Notes under the pieces: model-generated
Databases searched by the model: none
The model's input: only the letters and a program-made list of their open reading frames with translations
What the model was told of the DNA's origin: nothing
Program-made: the position numbers and the translations under genes
NCBI GenBank assembly: GCA_022402565.1
Contig: JAKRSC010000005.1
Location: forward strand, 185,870-249,869
Origin: Hydrotalea sp.
GTDB lineage: Bacteria; Bacteroidota; Bacteroidia; Chitinophagales; Chitinophagaceae
Direction: 5' to 3'
Length of the DNA stretch: 64,000 nucleotides
Shown: positions 34,666 to 44,200 of the stretch, in pieces
How positions within the stretch are numbered: the first letter of the stretch is position 1
How the letters are laid out: every line of letters starts with the position of its first letter

Positions 34666-36318
34666 ATGAATTTTAGAAACTACCACGTTCCCTATCAAAT
34701 TAGCGAACAATATTCTAAGAAAGCGGCTTACTTCTCAATGGAGTTTGCAGTTCATCAACCTTTAAAAATTTACAGCGGTGGCTTAGGCTTTTTAGCTGGC
34801 TCTCACTTAAGAAGTGCATACGAACTCCGTCAAAATATGGTGGGTATTGGTATTCTTTGGAAATATGGATACTACGATCAAGCAAGAAACCAAGACCAAA
34901 CTTTACAAGTAACCTTCATGGAAAAGATTTACTCTTTTTTAGAAGATACTGGCATTAAGTTTCAAATCTCTATCCATGACCATCCTGTTTGGGTGAAAGC
35001 ATATTACTTAAATCCTGAAACCTTCCAAAGTGCTCCCTTATTTTTATTAAGTACCGATTTGCCTGAAAACGACTACGTTTCTCAAACAATCACCCACAGA
35101 TTGTATGATGCAAATGTGGCTACGAAAGTTGCGCAGTTCATTTTATTAGGTGTGGGTGGAGCAAAGTTGATGGATGAAATTGGATTCAACCCAGATGTGT
35201 ATCACCTAAATGAAGCGCATGGAATTTCTTCAGCATTTTATTTGTTGAATAAATTCAAGAGCTTGGATAAAGTTCGTGAGAAACTAGTTTTCACAACCCA
35301 TACACCTGAAGAAGCAGGTAACGAAAAGCACGATATTTATCTCTGCCATAAAATGAGCTATTTCTGTGGCTTGAGTATTGATGAGGTCAGAAAAATAACT
35401 GGTATTCATGATGATCAGTTTAATCATTCTTTAGTAGCGCTACGTTTTGCGAGAAAAGCGAATGGTGTTTCTCGCTTACATGGAGTAGTAAGTAATGAAA
35501 TGTGGAAGCATTATGAGGGTATTTGTCCAATTACCTCCATTACTAATGCACAAAACTGGCGATACTGGGCCGACAAGCAACTCTACCGTTTCATGGAAGA
35601 AGGAAATGATGTTGGCTTTGATGATCGTAAGAAATATTTAAAGAAGCGTGCTTTTGAAATTGTTGCCGATCAAACTGGAAAAGTATTTGATCCAAATGTT
35701 TTAACCATTGTTTGGGCACGTCGTTTTGCTGGTTATAAGCGAGCAGATATGTTAACTTATCAAATGGAACGATTTGAGAAGTTGTTGAGCAATGTAGATC
35801 GTCCTGTTCAAATTATTTGGGCAGGAAAACCATATCCTGTTGATTATCCAGCTATTAGCCAGTTTAACAACTTGGTTCATTTAAGTAAGAATTATAAAAA
35901 TGTAGCTGTACTTATTGGCTATGAACTAGCTCTAAGTAAAAGATTAAAACAAGCTGCTGATATTTGGCTGAACAATCCTCGAGTTCCAAGAGAGGCAAGC
36001 GGTACAAGTGGCATGACAGCAGCTATGAATGGAGCAGTGAACTTTTCAACAGATGACGGATGGATTCCGGAGTTCATTAACCACGGCAATAATGGCTTTG
36101 TAGTTCCTCAAGCTAATTATGCTGAAATGTCGGTACATGATCAGGATGATTACGATTTTGAAAAAGTGTATGAAATCTTGGAAAACCAAATTCTTCCTTT
36201 GTATTACGGCGATTTTGATACATGGCGTCAAATTCAAAAGAATGGTATGCGTGATGTTCGCTTTCAATTCGATAGCAACAGAATGGCAGATGAATATTAT
36301 GAGAAAATGTACAAATAA
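34666..36318 (+). CDS. alpha-glucan phosphorylase homologue (GT35, short form) lacking the PLP lysine
   Basis: 550 residues, the short bacterial GT35 form. Recognisable blocks: AAYFSMEFAVHQPLKIYSGGLGFLAGSH split by an insertion-free N terminus, VYHLNEAHGISSAF, FTTHTPEEAGNEKHD, VWARRFAGYKRADML, IIWAGKPYP and EASGTSGM followed by AAMNGAVNFSTDDGW. In active glycogen/maltodextrin phosphorylases the residue after EASGTSGM is the lysine that binds pyridoxal phosphate. Here it is T451 (codon ACA at 36016-36018). The protein may use PLP without a Schiff base, be a glycosyltransferase that no longer phosphorolyses, or have a sensory role. Stands alone with its own terminator; no other glycogen gene is nearby. 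Confidence 0.85.
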   Translation: MNFRNYHVPYQISEQYSKKAAYFSMEFAVHQPLKIYSGGLGFLAGSHLRSAYELRQNMVGIGILWKYGYYDQARNQDQTLQVTFMEKIYSFLEDTGIKFQISIHDHPVWVKAYYLNPETFQSAPLFLLSTDLPENDYVSQTITHRLYDANVATKVAQFILLGVGGAKLMDEIGFNPDVYHLNEAHGISSAFYLLNKFKSLDKVREKLVFTTHTPEEAGNEKHDIYLCHKMSYFCGLSIDEVRKITGIHDDQFNHSLVALRFARKANGVSRLHGVVSNEMWKHYEGICPITSITNAQNWRYWADKQLYRFMEEGNDVGFDDRKKYLKKRAFEIVADQTGKVFDPNVLTIVWARRFAGYKRADMLTYQMERFEKLLSNVDRPVQIIWAGKPYPVDYPAISQFNNLVHLSKNYKNVAVLIGYELALSKRLKQAADIWLNNPRVPREASGTSGMTAAMNGAVNFSTDDGWIPEFINHGNNGFVVPQANYAEMSVHDQDDYDFEKVYEILENQILPLYYGDFDTWRQIQKNGMRDVRFQFDSNRMADEYYEKMYK

Positions 36319-36323
36319 CCTCA

Positions 36324-36346
36324 AGCCTCCTTCGGGAGGCTTTTTT
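36324..36346 (+). terminator. intrinsic terminator after the phosphorylase gene
   Basis: Stem AGCCTCC (36324-36330), TTCG tetraloop, GGAGGCT (36335-36341), then a T run to 36346. Confidence 0.9.
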
Positions 36347-36402
36347 ATAGATGCTGTTTTTTAAATTAAGTAACCTTTTGAATGTAGTTTTGTTATACCT
36401 AT

Positions 36403-36972
36403 ATGCCAAATAAAATTGTACTCGCAATAACTGGTGCCAGTGGCTCAATATATTCCAAGCTCATTCTAGATACTTTAATGCAACATAAAGATCAGTGGGC
36501 GAACATTGGTGTTGTTATGAGTAAGAACGCCCAAGATGTTTGGGAAACAGAGTTGGGAAATAGAGATTATGATCAATACCCAGTTGACTTTTATTCAAAG
36601 CATGACTTCACAGCTCCTTTTGCATCTGGCTCTGCTAAATACAATATGATGTTGGTTGCTCCCTGCAGTATGGGAACCCTTGGTAGAATTGCAGGCGGCA
36701 TCAGTGATGACTTGATTACAAGAGCGGCAGATGTTATGCTTAAAGAACGCAGAAAGCTTATTTTGATGGTTCGTGAAACGCCCTTTCACCTTATACATAT
36801 CCGCAATATGGAAACTGTTACTTTATCGGGTGGAATAATTTGTCCAGCTATACCCTCGTTTTATAGCAGACCAGTTTCTTTAGAAGCCGCTGCAAAAACT
36901 GTAACCGATAGGATGTTGGATTTGGCAGGAATTCAGCTAAATGATACATATCGCTGGGGCGAATCTGAATAA
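36403..36972 (+). CDS. ubiX: UbiX-family flavin prenyltransferase
   Basis: 189 residues. Flavoprotein signature IVLAITGASGSIYSKLIL at the N terminus, then PCSMGTLGRIAGGISDDLITRAADVMLKERR and LILMVRETPFHLIHIRNM, which are the conserved UbiX blocks. It makes prenylated FMN for UbiD-type decarboxylases; no ubiD is in the window. TAGTTTTG at 36385-36392 fits a -7 box just upstream, giving a very short leader. Confidence 0.93.
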   Translation: MPNKIVLAITGASGSIYSKLILDTLMQHKDQWANIGVVMSKNAQDVWETELGNRDYDQYPVDFYSKHDFTAPFASGSAKYNMMLVAPCSMGTLGRIAGGISDDLITRAADVMLKERRKLILMVRETPFHLIHIRNMETVTLSGGIICPAIPSFYSRPVSLEAAAKTVTDRMLDLAGIQLNDTYRWGESE

Positions 36973-36995
36973 TCCATTTACTTTTCAATTCTACA

Positions 36996-37023
36996 AATAA
37001 AAAAGTCCGCCATGTGGCGGACT
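36996..37023 (-). terminator. intrinsic terminator after tRNA-Arg
   Basis: Stem AGTCCGCC (37004-37011) with GGCGGACT (37016-37023). On the minus strand it is followed by TTTTTATTT. It begins four bases past the mature tRNA 3' end. Confidence 0.8.
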
Positions 37024-37026
37024 CCG

Positions 37027-37100
37027 TGATTCGGATTGGATTCGAACCAATGACCTACTGCTTAGAAGGCAGTTGCTCTATCCAGCTGAGCTACCGAACC
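37027..37100 (-). tRNA. tRNA-Arg (anticodon UCU)
   Basis: A 74-nt cloverleaf on the minus strand: acceptor GGTTCGG pairing with CCGAATC (one G-U), D arm GCTC/GAGC, anticodon stem ACTGC/GCAGT with loop CTTCTAA (anticodon TCT at 37066-37064), T arm ATTGG TTCGAAT CCAAT, discriminator A. CCA is not encoded. Confidence 0.95.
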
Positions 37101-37180
37101 GTTTTAGGGCTGCAAAAATAAAGAAAAAAGGATGTAATAGACAAATGCAGTTTTAATATTCTTGAAGTATTCCTATGGGG

Positions 37181-38083
37181 TTAACTTTTCCTAGCTCTTT
37201 CCTCTCTTCTTAACTCCTCACTGGTTTTTCTACTTCCATCGTGACTCCACCCCGGAGGGCCGAATAAATACATCCACCTATCCTTTAATTTTATTCTAGG
37301 CTGCAATACATCCTTCCATATTTGAGTCCACTCATGAAAAACAATAGTTACAGCATTGGGCTTCTCTAAGTTTTTAGTTAATCCATAACGAATTGGTTCA
37401 TATTCTTCAGCTTTCTTTTCTTCCTGAAAAGTACCAAACATCTTATCCCAAATTATTAAAAACATACCCATATTTTTATCGAGATACATAGCATTAGATG
37501 CATGGTGCACCCTATGATGTGAGGGTGTAACTAGGATATATTCGAGCCAACCTAATTTTCCAACAAGCTCAGTATGAACAAATATGCCCCAGATCTGAGT
37601 AACAGAATAAGCTACCAAAATATCCAATGGCTGGAAACCAAGTAAAGGCAATGGCAAAAAATACAAGAAACGATACAAGGGCTGGAATACTGAAGATCTA
37701 AATCCAACAGTAAAGTTCATTTTCTCCGAAGAATGATGTGTAACATGGGTAGCCCAGAAAAAGCGAATCTCATGATCAAAACGATGTAGCCAATAATATA
37801 AAAAGTCTTCTATGAGAATTAAGCAAACCCAATACCAAATTGGATTAGACCACTCTATAACTGCATACTTATAACAAAAGAGAAATACTCCCAAATAGAC
37901 CACTCTAAACAAAACATCTACCCCAGCATTCAGCAACATTAAATAAACATTTGTGATCGTATCTTTCCACGTATAAAGATGTCGCTGATGTATGTGCGAT
38001 AAAATAAGCTCACCTCCTATTAAAAACAAATAAATGGGTGTAGAAATAATAATCACCCACTGCTCTGCCAACTGCGTCATCAT
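37181..38083 (-). CDS. sterol desaturase / fatty acid hydroxylase family membrane protein
   Basis: 300 residues with about four transmembrane helices. The di-iron histidine boxes are present: HRFDH (about 115), HVTHHSSE (about 129) and HHRVHHASN (about 187), as in PF04116. Members hydroxylate or desaturate lipid chains, sterols or carotenoids. The substrate here is unknown; hydroxylation of fatty acids in sphingolipids or lipid A-like lipids is plausible in Bacteroidetes. Divergent from ung. Confidence 0.88.
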   Translation of the reverse strand: MMTQLAEQWVIIISTPIYLFLIGGELILSHIHQRHLYTWKDTITNVYLMLLNAGVDVLFRVVYLGVFLFCYKYAVIEWSNPIWYWVCLILIEDFLYYWLHRFDHEIRFFWATHVTHHSSEKMNFTVGFRSSVFQPLYRFLYFLPLPLLGFQPLDILVAYSVTQIWGIFVHTELVGKLGWLEYILVTPSHHRVHHASNAMYLDKNMGMFLIIWDKMFGTFQEEKKAEEYEPIRYGLTKNLEKPNAVTIVFHEWTQIWKDVLQPRIKLKDRWMYLFGPPGWSHDGSRKTSEELRREERARKS

Positions 38084-38171
38084 ACTGCAAAGAAACTAAG
38101 AACCTATCATATTTATCTATTTGTGTGATATCGAACCCTTGTACGTACATTCGCGATTCTACAAAAAACAT

Positions 38172-38846
38172 ATGGATGTGCAAATAGAAGCAAGTTGGAA
38201 AAAGTACTTGGCTCCTGTATTTAGTGAGCCATTCTTTCAACAACTTGTGCTACATATCAAAACTGAAAAACAAGCAGGAAAAATAATCTATCCTTCTGGT
38301 AAAGACATTTTCGCTGCATTTGAACATACTCCCTTTGATCAAGTGAAAGTGGTTATACTTGGACAAGACCCTTATCACGGGCCAGGTCAGGCGCATGGAT
38401 TAAGTTTTTCTGTGCCAAGCGGAGTTAAGCCCCCTCCTTCTTTAGTCAATATTTTCAAAGAACTGCATAAAGATGTGGGCATGCCCATTCCAACTACTGG
38501 AAATTTAATTCCTTGGGCTAAACAAGGGGTTCTGTTATTAAATGCTTCTCTCACAGTAAGAGCAAACGAGCCCGGCAGTCATGCTGCTATTGGCTGGCTT
38601 ACTTTTACAGATTATGTGATTGATCTATTGGTAAAAGAAAAACAAGGAGTTGTTTTTATGTTGTGGGGAAGATTTGCAAGAGAAAAAGCAGCTAAAATTC
38701 CATCTTATAGACACTTGGTACTAGAAGCTGCGCACCCATCACCTTTCAGTGCCGATAAAGGATTTTTTGGATGCAAGCACTTTAGCAAAACCAATCAGTG
38801 GTTGGTACAACAGGGACAAGATCCCATCAACTGGAGTTTAACATAA
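38172..38846 (+). CDS. ung: uracil-DNA glycosylase (family 1)
   Basis: 224 residues from the ATG at 38172 (upstream in-frame TTG at 38121 rejected because the extra 17 residues do not fit the family). Motif A GQDPYHGPGQAHGLSFS with catalytic D66, and motif B HPSPFSADKGFFGCKHF with the catalytic His. It removes uracil from DNA in base-excision repair. Followed closely by the acyltransferase gene (23-base gap), likely co-transcribed. Confidence 0.95.
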   Translation: MDVQIEASWKKYLAPVFSEPFFQQLVLHIKTEKQAGKIIYPSGKDIFAAFEHTPFDQVKVVILGQDPYHGPGQAHGLSFSVPSGVKPPPSLVNIFKELHKDVGMPIPTTGNLIPWAKQGVLLLNASLTVRANEPGSHAAIGWLTFTDYVIDLLVKEKQGVVFMLWGRFAREKAAKIPSYRHLVLEAAHPSPFSADKGFFGCKHFSKTNQWLVQQGQDPINWSLT

Positions 38847-38869
38847 CTTAGCAAGAGCAATTGAACAAT

Positions 38870-39610
38870 ATGAGATTGATAAAAAATATTTTTGCACGCG
38901 TATGGGCCGTTTGGGGTCTTATTACTTTCGCAGCTACTTTCCTATTGTTTTTTCTGCCCTCCATGGCAACTTACCTCATTCCCAATCCAAGAGGTCAGGC
39001 TATTTTTTTAAGAATTGCAGCTATTTGGATGCGTGTATGGTTAACATTAATTGGTTGCACACTCAAAGTAAGAGGTAAAGAGAACTTCAAAAAAGGTATT
39101 GCTTACATTGTTACTTGTAACCATAATTCTTTTATGGATGTACCATTGAGTTGTCCGTTTATTCCTGGTGCAAACAGAACCATTGCAAAAAAATCATTTA
39201 CTAAAGTGCCCATTTTTGGATGGTACTATGCAAAAGGATCGGTATTGGTAGACAGAAAAAGCGAACAAAGCCGCAGAAAAAGCTTTGAATTGATGTTGCA
39301 AACACTGAGAGAAGGTATGCACATGAGCATCTATCCTGAAGGCACGCGCAATAGAACTAATGAACCACTCAAAAAGTTTTATGATGGAGCTTTCAAACTT
39401 TCAGTTGCAAGTGGTGCTCCTATTATCCCTTCCGTAATATTTAATACAAAGAAAATTCTACCTCCTAATAAACCTATGTACTTAGTACCTGGACCAATGG
39501 AAATTCATTTTTTGGAACCTATTGAACCTGCTAATCTTTCTTCAGATGAACTTAAGGACAAAGTGTTTGAGGTAATGAAAAACTATTATGTAGCAGGCAC
39601 ATCAAAATAA
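38870..39610 (+). CDS. plsC: 1-acyl-sn-glycerol-3-phosphate acyltransferase
   Basis: 246 residues from the ATG at 38870. One or two hydrophobic N-terminal segments anchor it in the inner membrane. The acyltransferase motifs are present: HX4D as NHNSFMD and the phosphate-binding YPEGTRNR block, followed by FKLSVASGAPIIPSV. It acylates lysophosphatidic acid to phosphatidic acid. Probably in an operon with ung. Confidence 0.88.
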   Translation: MRLIKNIFARVWAVWGLITFAATFLLFFLPSMATYLIPNPRGQAIFLRIAAIWMRVWLTLIGCTLKVRGKENFKKGIAYIVTCNHNSFMDVPLSCPFIPGANRTIAKKSFTKVPIFGWYYAKGSVLVDRKSEQSRRKSFELMLQTLREGMHMSIYPEGTRNRTNEPLKKFYDGAFKLSVASGAPIIPSVIFNTKKILPPNKPMYLVPGPMEIHFLEPIEPANLSSDELKDKVFEVMKNYYVAGTSK

Positions 39611-39618
39611 ATAGCAAA

Positions 39619-40788
39619 TTAATCCACTTGCACTATTAAGAATTTTAGATAATTCGTATTATCCAGTCCCCATAAAATTGGATGATCAGATGCTTGTGCC
39701 TGAAAAGTAACCTGACGAATATTTCGTCTTGCATCTTTTGCAGCCATCTGAATAGTCTTTAAAAACAAATCAGGTTGTACCAAATTGGTGCAGGAGCTTG
39801 TAACTAAAAATCCACCTGGACGAACCAATTTCATTCCTCTAAGATTAATTTCTTTATAGCCAGTAATGGCTTTCTGAATTGTTTCACGACTTTTCGTAAA
39901 TGCAGGCGGATCTAGCATAACCACATCATATTGACGACCGTCTTTTACCCACTGCTTTAACACATCAAACGCATTCATAGCTTCAAATCGTACGATATGA
40001 TCTAGCTTATTGAGTGCTGCATTCCTATTGGCTTGCGCAACCGCTTGCTCAGAAATATCGATGCCTAAAACCGATTTCGCACCATAATGAGCTGCATGAA
40101 TTTCAAAGGTTCCTGTATAAGTGAACGCACCTAGTACCTCAGCACCCTTTACTATATGCTGAATAGCCCTTCTATTATCTTGCTGATCTAAAAAGTAACC
40201 TGTTTTTTGACCATTCTCTACATCAACATAAAATTGAAGTCCATTTTCGCGAATCAATATTTCAGTTGAAAAGGGCTCCGTTAAGAATCCTTTAATCTGC
40301 GGTAATCCTTCTAACCCTCTAACGGGCACATCATTGCGTTCATAAATTCCTTTAGGTTGAAAAATACTTTGAAGCGCTTGTACAATAGCCGACTTCCACT
40401 TGTCCATACCTAATGCCAATGTTTGAATGACAAAATAGTCATTGAATTTATCAATGATGAGTGCAGGAAGTTCATCGGCTTCGCCAAAAACTAATCGACA
40501 GTTTTCTATATAACCTGTATGTTTCCGATATTCCCAAGCCTTTAAAATCTTTTTATGAAAAAACTGTTCGTCAATGATTTCCTTTTTCCTGCTTAATAAA
40601 CGTACCCAAATCTGCGATTGAGGATTGAAATAACCCATCCCACAAAAGCTCTGATCTGCATAGTATACCTCCACAATATCACCAGGTTCTGCTTGACCTT
40701 CTACCCTTTCTACCTCATTATTAAATATCCAAGGGTGCCCATTAAATATTCGAGCAGCAATTTTTTTCTTTAAATACACTTGTGTCAT
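39619..40788 (-). CDS. rlmI: RlmI-like 23S rRNA cytosine methyltransferase
   Basis: 389 residues. N-terminal PUA domain (about 3-75: RIFNGHPWIFNNEVERVEG), then an EEHEE-like linker and a Rossmann SAM-dependent methyltransferase (about 180-389) with VLGAFTYTGTFEIHAAHYGA, the catalytic DPPAFTKS motif and the second cysteine motif TSSCTNLV. This matches the RlmI/RlmK-like class I family that makes m5C1962 in 23S rRNA in E. coli. Single gene. Confidence 0.88.
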   Translation of the reverse strand: MTQVYLKKKIAARIFNGHPWIFNNEVERVEGQAEPGDIVEVYYADQSFCGMGYFNPQSQIWVRLLSRKKEIIDEQFFHKKILKAWEYRKHTGYIENCRLVFGEADELPALIIDKFNDYFVIQTLALGMDKWKSAIVQALQSIFQPKGIYERNDVPVRGLEGLPQIKGFLTEPFSTEILIRENGLQFYVDVENGQKTGYFLDQQDNRRAIQHIVKGAEVLGAFTYTGTFEIHAAHYGAKSVLGIDISEQAVAQANRNAALNKLDHIVRFEAMNAFDVLKQWVKDGRQYDVVMLDPPAFTKSRETIQKAITGYKEINLRGMKLVRPGGFLVTSSCTNLVQPDLFLKTIQMAAKDARRNIRQVTFQAQASDHPILWGLDNTNYLKFLIVQVD

Positions 40789-40842
40789 GTAACAAAGATA
40801 GGCGGATGGAGTATTGTCAATTCATGAGTTTTACAAGGAGAG

Positions 40843-40873
40843 TTTGTCACAAAAAGGATTTTTCATTATTTTG
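40843..40873 (+). promoter_or_regulatory. promoter of the META lipoprotein gene
   Basis: TTTG (40843-40846), 20 bases, then TATTTTG (40867-40873), one T short of the TAnnTTTG consensus; 15 bases before the start codon. Confidence 0.5.
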
Positions 40874-40888
40874 AAAAAAAACTAAGAA

Positions 40889-41296
40889 ATGAAAAAGCTA
40901 TTAGGGGTTATACTAGTCATGTCTATAGTTATTGGTTGCGGCAAAAAGGTATATCCCGATGTGAATTGGGGTAATAACAAAAAATGGGTCATCACCGAAA
41001 TGAATGGCGTACCAATTCAACAAAGCGGAACTGATAAGGATGCACATTTTGTTTTTGACCCCGAAACCAAAAGATTTGGCGGAAGTTCAGGTTGCAATAG
41101 AATGAGCGGCTTTTATACAATTGAAAAGAAAAATAACATTAAGTTCGGAGAAATTGCATCTACAAAAATGGCATGTCCAGATTTAGCATTTGAACAAGCG
41201 GTATTGAAAGCTATTCCTACTATTACACAATTTACAGTAGAGAATAATCAATTGCTTTTTTGGAATAACAATACTATAGTTTTTCGGCTTCGTTAA
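40889..41296 (+). CDS. META-domain lipoprotein (HslJ-like)
   Basis: 135 residues. Lipobox VIGC, lipidated C17. A single META domain covers about 30-135: WVITEMNGVPI, FGGSSGCNRMSGFY, IKFGEIASTKMACPD and a final strand FWNNNTIVFRLR. HslJ-type META proteins are small envelope proteins linked to stress resistance in E. coli; function here is unknown. Its stop abuts that of sprA (TAATTA, 41294-41299). Confidence 0.88.
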   Translation: MKKLLGVILVMSIVIGCGKKVYPDVNWGNNKKWVITEMNGVPIQQSGTDKDAHFVFDPETKRFGGSSGCNRMSGFYTIEKKNNIKFGEIASTKMACPDLAFEQAVLKAIPTITQFTVENNQLLFWNNNTIVFRLR

Positions 41297-44200
41297 TTAC
41301 TGAGCAAGGGCTATTCTAAATTGTATACCTGCTCTTGTATTTGTAATTGGTGCAGCCGTACTAATGTAAGGAATAACCCTTCTTTGATCAAAGAAGAACT
41401 TAATATTGATTCTGTTATTTAACACATAGTCAACAGCAGGCTGAATAGAAATTTCTTTTTGTCCACCTGTACCATAAGCATTTTGCTGATCTAGCCTGCT
41501 GTTGCTAATTGCATTGTCACGAATAGATACATTTAATTGAACATTCAAATCGTTTTCTAGTGTTTTTCCTTGTTTTCCAGGCAAACGGAATGGCAGCTTA
41601 AAGCCTCTCTTCCTCCAGCCAAATCCAAAATTCCAAGCAGTGGTATGAGACTCTGCCAACTGAAAGTCAACCAAACTCATGCTCAACTGTCGACTTCTTC
41701 TGTATTCGAATTTAAAATTAAGTTGCTGTTGAGTAGTAACATCAAATCCAATTAAAGGATCAAAACTTTCTTCTAAAGTTAAGTTAGGCAATAAAAAGAA
41801 CGGAATGTAATTACCACTAATCGTATCTATAAACCCAGGTGCATTGAATCCAAATGGATCTTGGAATAATAATGCCGAATTAAAGCTATTCATACTCAAT
41901 CGACTATTGTAACCATGCTGAATTGAAATAACATTGAATTTTTCTGCAATCGCAGGAATTCTTGTTAATCCAGTATAAGTCAATCTCCAATTGGGCTTGG
42001 GTAATATACCAGCAAAAGGATTGCTTCTAATATTCGGATTACTTTGACGCATTAATGCAACTTCGTTTGGATCTTTCCCTGAATAAGCAGCTAAAAAGGA
42101 AGGAATCAAGACATCTTGGGCATAGCGACCATAACCTCTTGCAAATCCATCTGGTGTAAATTTTTGTGCATCAGGTAGCGCTTGCCAGTATGGATTACTT
42201 TCTGCAACTCTTCTTGAAATAATAATCCTATTATTTTCAAACTCTTTGAAGGTGGCGGAAACTTCATTAGGATTGAACTTTCTAAATAATGTACTTACAG
42301 CCATATAAGAAACGCTGAATCCACCTTGAGCTAGAGGATTTAGATGACGGAAACGGCCTCCACCAAGAGTATCTTTAAATAGTTGTGAATAATCTTTGTT
42401 AAAACTTTTATCTAGTGTTACAAAAATGCTTAACTCTTTTACTGGCTCAATTTGGGCTGCAATATTTAATCTTTGTTCAAAATTTTGTCTGAACAAGAAA
42501 TTAAATAAAGTGTCTCTTGACATTAAACCACGCTTTGCAAAATTATTTAAACCAGATGTGTCTAATTGTTTTCCAAATATGTAGCCTAATCCAGGTGCAC
42601 TGCTCCTGAAATTGTTTCCTAATACCCTGCTACTATCCATAAACCCTGGTAAAGTACTGCGATAATTTTCAGTGTAATTAACACTCACTCTCTTAACCAT
42701 TGTTACAATAGAACCAACCGCCCTTTCAAAAGTACCCAGCTGCAAAGGTGCATTTTGTAATTGCATTCGTTTAGCTAAACGAACATCTCGTTTAAGTTGA
42801 CGCCATTTTCTTAATGCCAATTTTCTTTCCTTTCCAGATTTTCCTTTTACTACTTCTTCCCTACTTGGAATTTCAGTTCCTAGCGGATTAGAATTTTGCG
42901 GTGCATCTTGCACATCATTCTTTCCTGGTAAATTGGTTCTACTAGATTTACTGCCACGAGGAGCTTGTGGCGATACATTCTCCAAGGCTCGTAACCACCT
43001 CGATTTATTATACAATCGTGCGAAATCAAATTCTGCATTTAAGGTATTATCCTGTGTATTTTCAATGATGTTTCCTAAACTTCTTGCAATTAAGCTAGCT
43101 GCCTGCCAATTATAATTAGTTGCATAAGCATAACGAGCAGTTATCCAATCGGTCAGGGGTAATTTATTAAGAGGAAGTGTATAGGTAAAAACTGCTCTTT
43201 GTTGATATTGGGTATTTCTTCCACCTCTAAAGAAATTACCCCACATAGAATCTTTTTTGAATCTATCATCTATTCTCCCGTTAGGCTCATCAACCCTAGC
43301 AAAGTTGGTAGCAGTAAAGTCAAAATTCACACTGCGTGTTACATCCCACCTAAAATTATAAAACCGATCAAAGGTGAAGAATTTATCATAAGTGGTATCT
43401 ACACGTTCTACTTTATTATCAAATGAATTAACTATACGAGGTACAAATTCCCCAAACTGCCTATTGATATCGGCCCTAAATGATATGAGTGACGGTTGTA
43501 AATTAAAATTAAAGTCGCGTATCCAATTCAGCCAAACAGATCTATTTCTAATAAGTTTTTTAAATGGCTCTTTGAATCTATTTTCTCCATTATATGTATA
43601 ACCAATACCTCCTCTATGACGAGCGAGCTTATTTTGTAATATTAATGGGCTAACTTGACTAAATTCAGTGAAAGAATAGCTAAAATCAAAATTACTCAAA
43701 CTCCACAGCTTAGGTTTTGCAGCACCAGGTGCAATGCGCACATTTGTAAGGTTCAAAGTTTTTATTGTAGTTTGATCAATAGCTGCATTACGAATTGAAT
43801 CGCGCTTATTAGCAGGAGCAAGACCAATTTTTTCTTTAAACCTTACATCACGATCATATGGATCAAATTCTGGTGTACGAATGGTTCTATTGATACTAGC
43901 AAATACAGGAATACTTAATCTGCTTTTCTGAGGAAGAAGTTTCCCTGCATCAATGTTTGTAGCAATATCAAATTGAAATAAATTATCTCGAGCTCTTTCA
44001 TTTACTCTTTGTTCAATTGTACCAAATCCTTGTGTATACATGTTTGCAGAAACTGAAACTGTACCTAAATCAGCCAGCATCATATCAATCCTTCCTAGAG
44101 CAGCATATCCAGCTCTCTCATCTAATTGAGAAAGCCTCAATTCATTAATCCAAACCTCTGCATCTACGGCTTGTCCATCTGCTTGCAATGCATTTTCCAC

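Noticed and set aside
38121-38171. N-terminal extension of uracil-DNA glycosylase from a TTG
   Set aside because: The 17 extra residues do not fit the family, and ATG 38172 gives a normal 224-residue enzyme.
43199-43601. Several short plus-strand frames inside sprA
   Set aside because: They are antisense shadows of a continuous 2430-codon gene with family motifs throughout.
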